From Strongylocentrotus purpuratus (Eukaryota > Echinodermata > Echinoidea > Camarodonta > Strongylocentrotidae), in the NCBI RefSeq assembly GCF_000002235.5, contig NW_022145599.1:24078879-24142878 (forward strand): 64,000 nucleotides of DNA, given 5' to 3'. Shown here in pieces: positions 49,469 to 64,000 of the stretch; within the stretch, counting starts at the first letter, position 1, and every line of letters begins with the position of its first letter. The notes beneath the pieces are model-generated. The model worked only from the letters and a program-made list of their open reading frames with translations. It searched no databases and was not told where the DNA came from. The position numbers and the translations under genes are program-made.

Positions 49469-52400
49469 ACACGTATAGGCCTACAAGTTTTTTTTCTTCT
49501 GAATTAATATTGCATGAATAGGGCCGGGTCTCCTCAGTATCAAGACAGACACCCACTAAGTAGTGCCATTCCTCACAGTTCACCACCTCTCTCTCATGTC
49601 TGTCCAGACGGTTTGTCCCCTCTCACTGGGAGGGTGCCGAAGAGTTCCTTCACGTCGGGTTGGATATGTCACAGGTAACGAGATTAGTCTCCTCGTATCC
49701 CCTCACCCCGAGATGAAATCAATGATCCAGCTAAATTTGATTTCTCCTTTCTCTCTCGCTGTCTTAAACATGGCCCAGAGATAATCATCATCTTCTCGTA
49801 ATGACTCAGCATTCTGAAACGGAACCGGTGTTCGCTTAAGATTTGAAAAATGAAATGCCACTTTCTTACCTTCCTAGTGGTCGTCCTTAGAGCTCACCTG
49901 AGGATTAAATGAAAAATAACTTGCTGAGTTCAGCTTGAGGAGCATGCTTTCAAATACCTCTTGAAAGCCATCACAAAACACAATATTTGGAGGAAGCTGT
50001 TTGATGATTTTGCACCAAGGCAGACATAGACATGTGAAAGTACTTTTTCCAGTAGTCAAACTGACTTTTGATATTCTCAAAATCTATACTGTACAGTTCA
50101 TTGTGCAAATCATGGTGAAGATCTTTCTGCTTTCTCATAAACCAGACATGTTAGTGTAGATTGAAACATGCTTTTAATTGCTTGTCTATTGCTTGATTAT
50201 TGCTTGATTATTCTATAATTCCACAAGATTTATTTATACTTGTTACGGTTCCATTTTCCCCTATCATTTTCAATGAGTCTAATGACACAGCCTTTTGAAA
50301 TGTTTTCAAGCTCTGCCTTGTTATCTTGAATCTTAAAATAATATGTATTCAAAAGATTAATTATTCTAAAATTCCATCCCCCTTTTTTGTCTCCCCTTAG
50401 CTTCCTGTGATAAACATTAAATAGATTCCCCATAATCCTTCTATTCACCCTAAGAAACCTTTTAATTCTCTTTAAAATAGGTATGCACTTTGTGTTAGCA
50501 CAGTCTCAAATGCTTCAATAAGCTCACAATTGTTTTGTAACACAAGGCCAGGGAAGTTCCAGTTCCTTTGGAATCCAGTCAAAACATTCGATTAAGTTTT
50601 TCTTCATCTTGGATGAATATAAAACACTGGTCTTGCATAAAAGCATGTGATCACTGCATTGCAGTGGCATAATTTCATGAAGTTATGACTCACAAATGCA
50701 TATGTTTTCAAGGTGACATTGCTCAAATCATCACAAATGAAATTTGAGTCAAATCTAGAAAGTATCACGTCATCTTTGGTATACTGCTGTAACTGCTATA
50801 AAATAGATATGTTTATTCTGCTGCTATTTTCAATACATGACCTCAGAGAGTATAACAAGCCAATAAACATGTGCTGTATGTTTTCATAGCCCTGCCCCTT
50901 TTTATAATTGAACGGCAGAGTTGGGAGTCGAAGCCAGAGGTCAAAGGTCACCACATGACATGAGATCACAATCTTTCACATAAGCTGTACAGGGGCTATT
51001 GTTGTGAATATTTGTTATATTTTGAGTCTCAACCACTTGGACTCGCAAATCATATTTTTGTTGTTGCTGTTTAAATCTTTCTGTATATGTACATGTAGTA
51101 TTTGAGCTGTAAAGATGTAGAAATTTGAGCCTACAATTATTAATATTTTGTACAGCCAACTATATATATTTTTGCATAATGATTATTATATGATTCTAGC
51201 TGTGGCTGTAGTGTGTAAGTGCGATAATGGGTTTTTGCTGAATTCAAGTACATTTTGAAATGTAAAAAATATTGGAAGACAAAAAAAGATATATAATTAA
51301 GCTTAGCTTTGTAGACTTTGGCTTCTGTGTGTGGTTTCTTGTCTATGTACATTCACTTGATGGAACAAAGTAGAATATTAAAATTGAAAGATTTGGGATT
51401 AATGGAACAAACAAAAAGGAACAAAAGAGCCGCAGTCCATAGATCTTTCTTTTTGATTAGCAATTCAAAAGAAATGCCTAGCAGTGAAGCGTGCACATGA
51501 GAGCAGCAAGCATATCACCTCTGGAAAGTAAAATGTAAAAATAGAATTTGTGTAAAGATGAAAATCTTAAATAATTACTCCAGCATATCCCAAGAGAGCT
51601 CCCTTAAGCAAACATCTTTTATGCTCGATATTTATGGGGTTGACACTTAAATACCAACAAGACTAAAATTTACTTCATTGAGCAATAATGAGTGTACATG
51701 TATACAGTTGTGCGTTCTTGAAAATCAGTGTGATCAAGTTGTTATTGGTAATTAAGTGACAACCATATGTATACTTTGAAGAAGTGAGCTTTGGAAACCT
51801 AGTCTGAAAAACTGAACATGACAAGTATATTGAGTATTTGATTTGATATGATCGAAGCACACAAATGGAAAATGGAGCTCGTTCTTTTATCTTAAATGCT
51901 TACAGGGCATCAACCTCTTGGAAATGGCAATTGGTAAAAAAAAAATAGTGCTACTTTTGCATCGTAGAATACTAGTACATGATTTCACAAAGATGTGTAA
52001 CGATGTCTCCAAACTCCATTTTCCTTGAGTCTTTACGTTCTATCCAGTTGGCAGCCACATTGTCTAATCTAAACAAGACATGATTTACAAGAAAAAAGGT
52101 CATATGCCGTGCCATTTTGATCTTCACTGTACCTGTATAGCTGTAGTAACTCTCTTATCTTGCTCCTAATTTTGTAAGCAATTTTGTAAGCAATTTCCTG
52201 CAATTTTAAAGCTTTTTATTGGCATATCGTGGTATAAATGTCAAAATGCTGCTACCTGTACTCGAGTAATGTAACCATTAAACTGCTAGTGTTAGTTGTC
52301 ATTAGTACCTGTATAGTTGCTGTGTAGTTTGCACATATTTAGACCCTTGTTGCAATGTGTTATGTATATTTAGTCAAATGCTGTTGTTACATTTAGACAT

Positions 52401-52908
52401 TGTATTTGTCTGTGTATATAGGCTATTAAAAATGATCGTCAAATATAAGATTCATTATTACTGGAACACACCCAGCTTTTAAACTTAATTCTTGTTCAAT
52501 CTAGAGCACTCTAAAGCACTCATATTTCTTTGTTAATTACCTTTGAACTCTATAGATCAAACTTTTTAATTCCATGATCAAGAAAATAATTCCATGATCA
52601 AGAAAATAATTCAAGTACGGCATTTATAAAACATTTGCACAGCTTACTGCTTACTATGGCCACTATTTTAAATATTCACACTTAGAGAATTCTCATGACA
52701 AGTATTTTCTCTGTTCACATACTGAGATATTTCCTGCCTTTGTTAAAATAACACTACATTATTTGTGTGATTTTAGTAGTTTTACATGTAGGTGAAAATG
52801 TGAACAAACCTATGTGATATACACTTGGTAAAGGAAAGTCTTGTTCATTACTAAAAGGTGATCAAACATGTTAGCTATTATGGTCATTGTGGTCAAGAGA
52901 AATTGACA
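49469..52908. other. Intergenic AT-rich sequence
   Basis: One isolated exon-like block at 49608-49674 has good splice borders but no partner. Nothing else is supported. Confidence 0.45.
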
Positions 52909-53282
52909 CAATAGGCCTGTCCTCATCAGCTCGAGATTGCCAAATATCCCGCTATTTGAACTATCCCAATCCCAAATTATCTAGTTAATTTGCGTCTACA
53001 TCAGCCCGAAGTTGCAATTGCCGGGATATTTGGTCAAGATAATCATCCCAAGATATCTTGGGCTAGTTTGCAAAATATCCCGTTCTTTGTCCGGTGTGTC
53101 TTTACCAGTCCGAAGTCTCGCACTATGAGCGAACGCTGAGCAAAATATCCCGAGCTCGGGTTTCAAGTTTCGGGGTCAAGTCTCGAGCTGATGAAGACGC
53201 AATTTGTAACTTCTGGATTATTTCCCAAATCAGAAATAGCGGGCTTTTTGGCAATCTCGAGCTGATGAGGACAGGCCTATTG
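52909..53282. mobile_element. MITE with about 48-base inverted repeats
   Basis: CAATAGGCCTGTCCTCATCA and TGATGAGGACAGGCCTATTG are exact inverses. Pairing goes on through GCTCGAGATTGCCAAATATC / GGCAATCTCGAGC. The inside repeats CAAAATATCCCG and CAGTCCGAAGT/CAGCCCGAAGT. Non-coding. Confidence 0.85.
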
Positions 53283-56200
53283 ATCACGAGTGCCCAGGAA
53301 GTAATAAGTATATTCCTCATGTTTCGCCACCACTGAGAGTCATTGGCACGTTGTCATGATAAATGTTTGGAAACTAATTATTGTGGACGTGCCTTTGGAA
53401 ACATTCAGGGTTGTTCACATTTAAACATCACATTTGAAGAAAAACACAGACCAAATTAGGCCTTGCACAGCAAAGTCAGATGATTTTTGGAGTGTCAAAT
53501 GTCAACCTCTTTTCCTATACAAATGACTGTAATTCTATAAATAAAAAAGTCATGAGGAAAGGTTTACTCTTTGACATGATTTAAATTCATTTCATTACAG
53601 AATTATGGTGATTTTTAATGGATGAAGAGGCTGACACTGCATTAAAGAATTCCATGAACCAACTCTATCCATTTTAACTGGAATTTTTACGCTTTTACAA
53701 ATACTGTCCACAAGTATTGTGCAGAGACATCACCTTGAAATGTGTGAAATCTGATTCCCCAGGTTATCCCTCTTTTCCACTCCATTACGTCTATTAATTT
53801 TCCACCCGAACTGCGGGCCACACTGAAAAAATTATCCGCACAAATATTTTTTGTCAAAAGCAGGTGCTTACATTGATGGCTATAGTGTGAAGAGCATCCA
53901 GTATTGATCAAGTCAATCTCCCTCCATTGGATCTCGACGTAGTAGAGTTTGTTGGGGCATGGTGAGGTAATTTTCTAAATTCAGTTACATGTACAGTCAA
54001 ACCTGTCTATAAAGACCACCCAAGAGACACAGGAAAAGTGGTCACTGTAGACTGGTGACCTTTCTAGACAGGTTCTTCGATACATACATCTTCCGAGACA
54101 GAGACCACTGAAGACAGGGGGCCTTAATAGAGATGTGGCCACCACGACTGGTTTGACTACATGTAGTTGAGTGCCAAGTGGTCAATTTCAACACTCGCTT
54201 GAAATACAGGCTCCTTTTTGCTGCAGGTGTGTATGGAAGATTGAACTAATGACATCTTAAATGGCTAGTGTGTCCTTAAAAAAGTCAAGGGCCATAACAC
54301 TTCTCATCAATAAACAAATACACATGTTTACCGGTGTGCAAATATGAATATTTTAACTAAAATGGATATGGACTTCGATTCAAATCACAATTTCTCTTTA
54401 CATTGTCTCTCTATATTATGATTAACATCTGTAGATTTGTATTGCTTTAAGTGCTAATGTCAACACCTAGGGTTAACACTTGATGTATATTTCCCATTGT
54501 GTTGCCAGTGTTAAAACTCAACCTTAATACACTAGTTCTTGTGTAAACAGAACATCATCACATCTTTGTTAACGGATTGGCTGTGTACTAGATGTTCAAA
54601 GTGTAAACATGATTATCCAGAAGTACATGTACAGATTCCTCTTCACTTCATGTGGTTTCTGAAAAGTAACTGCATGACATTTGAATCTTAATTTACTTTT
54701 TAAAAACTATATTATATTTTGATGAAATAGTTTGTTTTGTTTATATGATTTGAATGAATATTCTTCCTTTGGCAATTGGTTTGATTGAGTTTTTTTGTTC
54801 AGTTAGTAAATCTTTCAACTCTGGATGCACATGTATTCTTCCAATTCTTAAACTGTTACTCTATTTTGTAATTTGTATGAAAGCTTCCTTTTCAAATGTT
54901 ATTGATTCAATTTATATTTTTATTTCAATTTCAGACTATTGTAGATGTACTTGCTTTCTTTTGTAAGTGTTAACAGTTGCATTTTTTAAAGAATTTTCAT
55001 TTGTCAAAATTCACATTTTTTTTAAACATGCCATGTAGACTATATGATGGTTGTTGGGTTCTAAAAGGCGTTTTGTTAAAGGCAGATAAATCAGATATCT
55101 TCTTGGGTTACACAGGCAATTCAGTGTTAAAGTAAATCTCCTGATTTTCTTTGTTTGGGAACTGGCTTTGAGTGAAGTTCATGTAGTAGTTTTGATTTTG
55201 TTTAAAGAAGTGAGTGTTATTGACCGTTACATCATGACTCCGTTATAGTGAGTTGGGAATGACAGTGGAAACGTTCAATTTGCTGCACAGCGTAGAAATA
55301 ATTTGCTCAGACCTGTAGTTATACACTTCTTATGTGTGTTTCCGATTATGTACATTATGAAAGAAAGAAAGAAAAGATTCACAACAGAAAGAAAGGAGCA
55401 TTGTAAAAGCTGAAATTACATTCAATTTTGATACCTGTTATGTAAAACAAACAAGAGTAAATACTTAAAATTTCAGTGAAATAAAATTGTTAACTTCATT
55501 TTTTTAAACATGCATAATTGTATATACTCTGCTGTCATTTTGACGAAATGGAGGAAAAAGTTTGTTTATTACTTGTACGTTTCTAATGTGACGATCCAGT
55601 GCCAGATTTCATCATGTTTATATTACACAGAATACATTTATACGTAATTGTACTATTCATTTCTTGAACCATCATCACTTCAAGTTTGTTTTATATATAA
55701 ATATATATTATTGTATACAGAAACCATATGTTTACATTTCTATGCAAGCTTGTGATGCGGAAATCATGTATGGGAGAAAAAATGACAAACAGAATGAGTT
55801 TGATGCTTGCGTAGAATAAAATTTTGAGGGCGTAACAGAAAATGATCTCCGTTAAGGGGACAAGAACCTATGGATGTTTATTATTTTGATGGATAAACAT
55901 ATTTTTAATCTCTTATTATCAGTACATAAGTAGAGTGTCTTTGTATGTATATGTAAGTGTAATATTTTAGAGCAACTATTGTAGAATTATATTTAGGACT
56001 TGAGGCATAGGGCACTGGGCATGCACTCCCAAGCTCTGGTACTTTTCTGTAGTGAATCAGCCATATACTGAAATCTACTCCTACTCAAGGTAGTTTTGAA
56101 TTATTTGAAAGCTTTGTGGTAGCATTAGTGTCTCTCTTGTATGAAGGCCACATTTCTTGGCTGTCTCCATGTCTTTGAAGATAACTTCTAAACACAGAGA

Positions 56201-57523
56201 AAGTTTTAAGAAATCATTAAAACTAAGTCTTGGGTAACGGTGATTTTGCATGCATTGGCTCTGTTATCATTTTCTTGTTCTTTGATTAAGATAAGTGCGG
56301 ATGTTGATGGGAGAGAATATGACAAACCAGGGGAGAGAGTCCGACCTGGTGGTTGGTTTTAATAACGAATAGATAAGAAGAGATATAGATCAGTGATAGT
56401 TTGAGAAAATTCAGAAGGGATTCACTCCCAGCCTGTTGATAGTATTAACTTGACCTCCCCCTTCCCTCCCCCACCCCTTCACCTCTAATGGAAAAATATA
56501 GAGGCAAATTAGTAGTAAGAAGTATTAGTTTCCAGAAGTCTAGATTTGGTATAAGTATGTATAATAAACACCAACTCCTGCTTTTCGGTTAAAGAGATAG
56601 TTTAGTTCTGTTTTCAGACTGCTATTGCCTTCAAAGTGCATGCTTATTGCTCTTATTCTTATCTTTGACATTTCTAGTGCCCTTTTGGGACCTAAAATTG
56701 CTATGGAGGTAATTCTAGACACCAAAATGTGTAAAAATTTAGCCAATCATACCAATTCAGCTCCACTTTCAAAAAAATATGGTGACCGTTAATTAATAAT
56801 AACAATACATGGGCCGGCTGGTTGTGCGTAATATAACCAGGGAGATAACCAACCTGACAAAGCTAACAACAAATCCAACATTGGCATTGGCTGAAATACA
56901 AGGTAAAAGGCGCTATTTTGTTTTTTCAACGGCTTTTACAAATTATTGAATATTTGTGGTGGTACACAAATATTAGAAATTGTTATATTTATGGATATTT
57001 CAGCCATCTCTGAACCTATTTTGATCAAACAAAGATGATTTTGTCATTAAAAGACCGTCAATACTACTGGGCCAGAAGAGATTAGACCACACAGCGAGGT
57101 CACTGACAGGTGGCTATCTCATTAACTCGGCTCTAAACTAACATAAGACAAAGAGTATCATGGGGGACCAACAGGCACCAATTGGGGAAGTTTTCTATTT
57201 AGAGGGAGCAAGTAGCTACAAGTAGGACAGTGGGGCTTTATAATTGTATGTTCTTTCAAATTTGACACTCAGATTTTTATTATCTCACACAAAATTATTT
57301 TGTGTAGCGCCCTCTGCAACAGAACTCAACTAATCTTTTAATGTCTCTCCATATTATTATTATATACATCATTTGGCACTCTCTCTGCTCCTCCTTGGTC
57401 TTATTCTGAAAACTATGTTGTCTTTTGTAAAGGAAAACAATGTCGGTTGTCTTATGCTTGTGCAGATGTCTCTTTTTAAACTACATGTATATACAAATAC
57501 AGCCAGTTTTGCGCAGACATTAA
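53283..57523. other. Intergenic AT-rich sequence
   Basis: Contains one MITE (53995-54158). No coding exon with splice support was found. Confidence 0.45.
53995..54158. mobile_element. MITE with AGTCAAACCTGTC ends, copy 3
   Basis: Begins AGTCAAACCTGTCTATAAAG and ends GACTGGTTTGACT. Internal AAGACCACCCAAGAGACACA and AGACAGGTTCTTCG match 5461-5636. Confidence 0.75.
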
Positions 57524-57909
57524 AGATGAAGTTGAGTTCTGGTCATGTGATTGCATTGTGAAAGAAACGGTGTGGAACCGACCAGAAAAGGTTGATCATC
57601 TAGCATATAAGAATTTGTGTGTATTGCAAGGTTCTGGAATCATCAAAATGATAAGAAATTTGGCCAAGTCTTGGTAAAATTACAAACACTTGCACAGAAA
57701 GATGTATATGGGACTACACGAACACGTGGCGTAAAAAGCCGGCCCCCGATTTTTACGATGTTACATGCATATTTAGAATATGAAGACATTTTGAAGAGCC
57801 ATGCTTTTCAGGGAACATGTCTTAACTGATGTTCTTCCATACTTGCATAATAAGAATGAGTAATATTCACAAGTTATTTTTCACCTCTTCCCAGAACTCA
57901 ACCTTCTCT
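57524..57909 (+). mobile_element. TTAA-flanked MITE, copy 3
   Basis: 386 bases between TTAA at 57520-57523 and 57910-57913. Ends AGATGAAGTTGAG and CTCAACCTTCTCT as in the copies at 6546 and 18762. Confidence 0.9.
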
Positions 57910-59029
57910 TTAACCAATGACTTGATCTAATTTTGATTTGTTATGACATTTAACATGGTTTAACCAACACCAAGGTGACATTGTTCTCAGAATACCACCA
58001 AATAAATATTGAAGTCCCAACCTTTCTAAGACCATCTCATACTTCCATGGAAGCCTTGCACAAGCACACAACATCCTCGCATGAACCACTTGGACATAGT
58101 TTGGCAAGGTCCATTCCTGTTGACCACAATACGGCACAGGTATCAGCAAGTTGCGTCATCATTTTTAGTACACAATACAATTAGTGCAATGTTGTGTTCA
58201 ACATTGGTCAAACAATCTAATCTAGATGGTTTAAAGGTAATACAAAGTTTTGGGAAATTTTGAAAATTGGCTGGATAGAGATTCTTTACTGTATTTGGAT
58301 GCCCCTTAGGATAAGCACTAGAAAATTTAGCCTCTAAATCACTTCTGCTTTTGAGAACAATTTACCGGTGCTCCTGGTAAATTTTAAATAGAATATGTAC
58401 CTGTAGTTGTGATATGTAATTTCCAAACAGAAATAGTCAATCAGTCGATTTTAGTCAAGAAACATTGTTATATGGCTTAATTTATATCTTGACCTCGAGA
58501 GGGAGCTATACAACATGAAAATTTATTATTAACAATTTCATAACTTTAGACTCGATTTCAACCGCAACAACGATCACTGAATAATGTGGGATCGCATATG
58601 CCAATATGTTCATTTAACCAACTTCATGACCCCATACCACCCTGATAATAAGTTGGTTTTATTAGAAGCAGAAAAAAAGAGAGAAACGGGATGGTCTTTG
58701 TGCCGTATATCTTGCGAGGTCCCAGTACTACCAGGGAGGTGTTTTAGACTAGAACTGCCCAATACGGTGGAAACTCGTTATAATGAAGCCCTTGGGACCA
58801 AGGAAATTACCTTGTTATATCTGAGCTCCACTGTACTAGGCAGTACTTCAATCATTCATGCAATCATACATTCGCCCTAAATATATTATTGCAAGTATGT
58901 TTTTATACACCCCTGTATGAAAAATAATCTATTCTGTCATCAACAATTAAGAAAATGAAAGGTTATGACATTTTCTGTACAGAGCAAATTGAAGAGGATC
59001 TTGCAGGATATTTGCCAGTTTGTGTTTCA
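57910..59029. other. Intergenic sequence
   Basis: Holds one small Tigger-like piece at 58763-58835. Nothing else supported. Confidence 0.45.
58763..58835. mobile_element. Very short Tigger/pogo-like MITE
   Basis: TACGGTGGAAACTCGTTATA and the inverse of TTGTTATATCTGAGCTCCAC plus TGTA give TA-bounded, imperfect inverted ends resembling CAGT-GGA-CTCGTTATA termini of Tigger-type elements. The centre holds CCTTGGGACCAAGG. Confidence 0.5.
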
Positions 59030-59660
59030 CTGATGTCAACTTCAAAAATTCATATCTTTCTTATTTTTTATTGAATATTGCTCAAACTGTCACCAATTTG
59101 TTTCTCTCATTTTTCGAAACCAATTTGAATATGTCATAATCCAGTGGCCAAACTACCAATTTGCATAGATATTCGTAATCTCATATTTCAAACACTCATG
59201 ACTTTCTTATCATTGGTCTGATTTTGTTCACACTTTCACCATTAGTTTCCCTTATTTTCTGCTTTCATACAAATAAAAATGATCACAAGAGTTGGATCGG
59301 CCGTTTACTTCAAATTTCACTCAGTCCCCTCATACAGTTTACTTCACTCATTTCCAAACATAACAACCAGAGAACATCTTGGGCAAATTCAAGAATTTTT
59401 CCACTTGCATAGATTTTCGTAATCTCATATTTCAAACACTCGCGACTTTCTTATCATTGGTCCGATTTTGTTCACACTTTCACCATTAGTTTCCCTAATT
59501 TTCAGCTTTCATACAAAATTACAAATAAAACGATCACAAGGGTTAGATCGCCCGTTTACTTCAAATTTTACTCAGTCCCCTCATACACTTTACTTCACAA
59601 GTTCACTCATTTCCAAAAATAACAACCAAAGAACGACATCTTGGGCAAATTCAATACATT
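59030..59660. repeat. Tandem repeat, 244-base unit
   Basis: GCATAGATATTCGTAATCTC at 59163 and GCATAGATTTTCGTAATCTC at 59407 start two closely matching units; CACACTTTCACCATTAGTTT occurs in both. A more diverged partial unit precedes them from about 59030. The second unit has small insertions. It lies downstream of RPS2, between it and the previous intergenic region. Confidence 0.8.
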
Positions 59661-60045
59661 TTTTTCTGTTTTTTTTTACTTGCTTTTTCACTTGATGCAT
59701 ACTTCATTACATTTCTGGATCATTTGACTAGGTGTGTTAACAGATTTGGTGGAGTGATATCTGTCCTATAAACTAAGCCTTCATAAAGTTAAGATCATAA
59801 GAACTCTACAGGCTACAATCAATTGAATTAGAAAGAATGAAGTTGATCTTGCATTGCTAGTTTATGATTTTTTTTTTCTCCATCTATCATAGATGGAGTG
59901 ATCTCTCTGCTTCACAAAGAGATGCCTATCCACCTGTAACAGGTGAATACACACAAGCCCTGATCATCAAAGGCTGCTACTCCCCCTAGCCCCCTCCCTG
60001 ATGGTGGTGGTAGATTAAGGAGGGGGTAGGAGGTAGGGGTGTGAC

Positions 60046-62832
<2,787 letters not shown>

Positions 62833-63257
62833 TGCTAAATACAAATTCATAAATAAAGAGTCCCATTAACTTAACCCCCATTAACACAATCGAGAGTATT
62901 CTTTCAAAAGGTAAATTTTGCAGAAATCTGATTGCTATAATTTTCATATTTCTGCCCATGACCATTACTCTGAACTGCAGCGTTATTATACAAAAGATAA
63001 AGGATACATTTCACACAAGTGATGCGTATCGCCACAATCTTGTTTTACCAAATTGCAGTCGGACCCCCCCCGTCCAATTTAAGTCTCACAGTAACAGAAA
63101 CAGTCCTAGGTAACCCATTAGATATACTCATTCACTTCTCTCAGACATAGAGTTGACAGACATGACAGAAGACCTTTTAAGTTCAAGCATGAACTGGCAT
63201 TAACAGAGCTACCAAGTATCACGCATTAGGCGTGACATCACGCATTTCAGAGAATGC
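62833..63257. other. Upstream region of RPS2
   Basis: Should contain intron and perhaps the leader exon and promoter of RPS2, but no TOP-type start (C then a pyrimidine run) with a following donor could be fixed. Confidence 0.4.
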
Positions 63258-63480
63258 CAGAGAATGAGGATCGTCCGCATAAATGAGGATATCCTTGTAC
63301 ATGCGGACAAAATGCATCCTAAGAAATAAGGATCGTCAGCATTTTTTGCAGATTTTTTTTTCTGCAGCTTTCCGATCAGCGTGCTGGCTATACTAAAATA
63401 CTGATTCTGTGTAATAAAATACCCCAGTTCACCATTTACTTTTATGTGTTGGAAGGATGTCTTCCCGAGGAATTATAACT
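63258..63480. repeat. ATCGTCCGCATAAA repeat, copy 2
   Basis: Starts AGAATGAGGATCGTCCGCAT. The outer stem GTCCGCAT / ATGCGGAC and the inner GAGGATATCC words are kept relative to 32058-32285, and the later words ATAAAATACCCC, AGTTCACC, TACTTTTATG and TGTCTTCCC follow in the same order. Confidence 0.65.
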
Positions 63481-64000
63481 AGGGTGTCTGATCGCGCACC
63501 CGATGTTGTGTGCTAAAATTCTTCCCATAGAGATTACACGCATCCCTATGCAGCCTACGTGCATTGCGCGACCATGCAAAAAAAGTCAATTTTTTTTTTT
63601 CAAATCGAGATTCAAACCTTTATCAGTTGTGATCCTGAAGGTGATAATCAATGAATGAGGTGTCATATGAAAGAGCAGGTGAATTCCAATATTTCCAAAG
63701 GGGCGTAGCCCCCGAAATTCTAAAAATATCTTGGTCAAAACAGCAATTTAAACATTGTGTCCTGGCTAACTCTGAGGTTTGTCACTTTTGAGATATGACG
63801 CCCCGATCGATAAGTAGTCCCAGTCCTAAGGAACAATTCTATGTGATTATATTTTCGCTAGCCCCCAGGGATCACAACTGATAACAGTTTAAAAATACCC
63901 TTCTCGCTATTTGGTGGATCAGCTAATTAGGAGGCGTGCGCTCCGCTCAGTCCAAACCATGGTTACATCGCGTAACATCTCCGCGCACGAACGAAACCCC
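63481..64000. other. Unannotated end of the window
   Basis: Mixed sequence with CATAGAGATTACACGCATCC and GGGGCGTAGCCCCCGAAAT words that look like pieces of dispersed repeats. No gene could be supported. Confidence 0.4.

Noticed and set aside
58584-58880. 98-codon frame with a protein-like start
   Set aside because: Half of it is a short Tigger-like MITE; no splice or homology support.

Overview
This is eukaryotic nuclear DNA from a marine invertebrate. The dense self-complementary ACATGTAC tracts, the many short inverted-repeat transposons and the gene set suggest an echinoderm such as a sea urchin, but that is an inference and a mollusc or another lophotrochozoan is not excluded. The window is gene-poor and repeat-rich, with long AT-rich introns. 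I rebuilt five protein-coding genes by following splice sites and reading phase; all junctions in them are phase-consistent.

Layout: (1) 802-3692, plus strand: the last four exons of a gene whose start lies upstream; the product is not recognised. (2) 11088-19764, minus strand: a complete nine-exon OGFOD3-type 2-oxoglutarate/Fe(II) oxygenase, a type II membrane protein of 333 residues. (3) 21246-23151, plus strand: mitochondrial thioredoxin TXN2 (three coding exons, 172 residues, active site WCNPC). It is head-to-head with OGFOD3 across an intergenic stretch of about 200 bases that looks like a shared bidirectional promoter. (4) 31144-45698, plus strand: a G12/13-class G-protein alpha subunit, closest by eye to GNA12 (three coding exons, 362 residues, first intron about 11.8 kb), with a CRE and an ETS site upstream. 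(5) 60046-62832, minus strand: ribosomal protein uS5 (RPS2), five coding exons, 281 residues.

Between and inside the genes lie: a TTAA-flanked MITE family (three full copies and one partial, one copy nested in a hairpin element); several other MITE or hairpin families; tRNA-derived SINE pieces; a roughly 1.2-kb degenerate AGTGCCCC minisatellite; tandem tracts capped by hairpins; and recurrent compound T(n)G(n) homopolymers. The genes do not form a pathway: they are housekeeping or signalling genes that happen to be neighbours.

No capsid-, envelope- or reverse-transcriptase-coding element was found. I did not find a convincing new multi-gene system. The observations most worth a second look are the alanine at the RGS-contact glycine position of switch I in the G-alpha protein, a 386-bp perfect-TIR element carrying a hammerhead-like core, the cleanly reconstructable nested MITE insertion, and the AGTGCCCC minisatellite.
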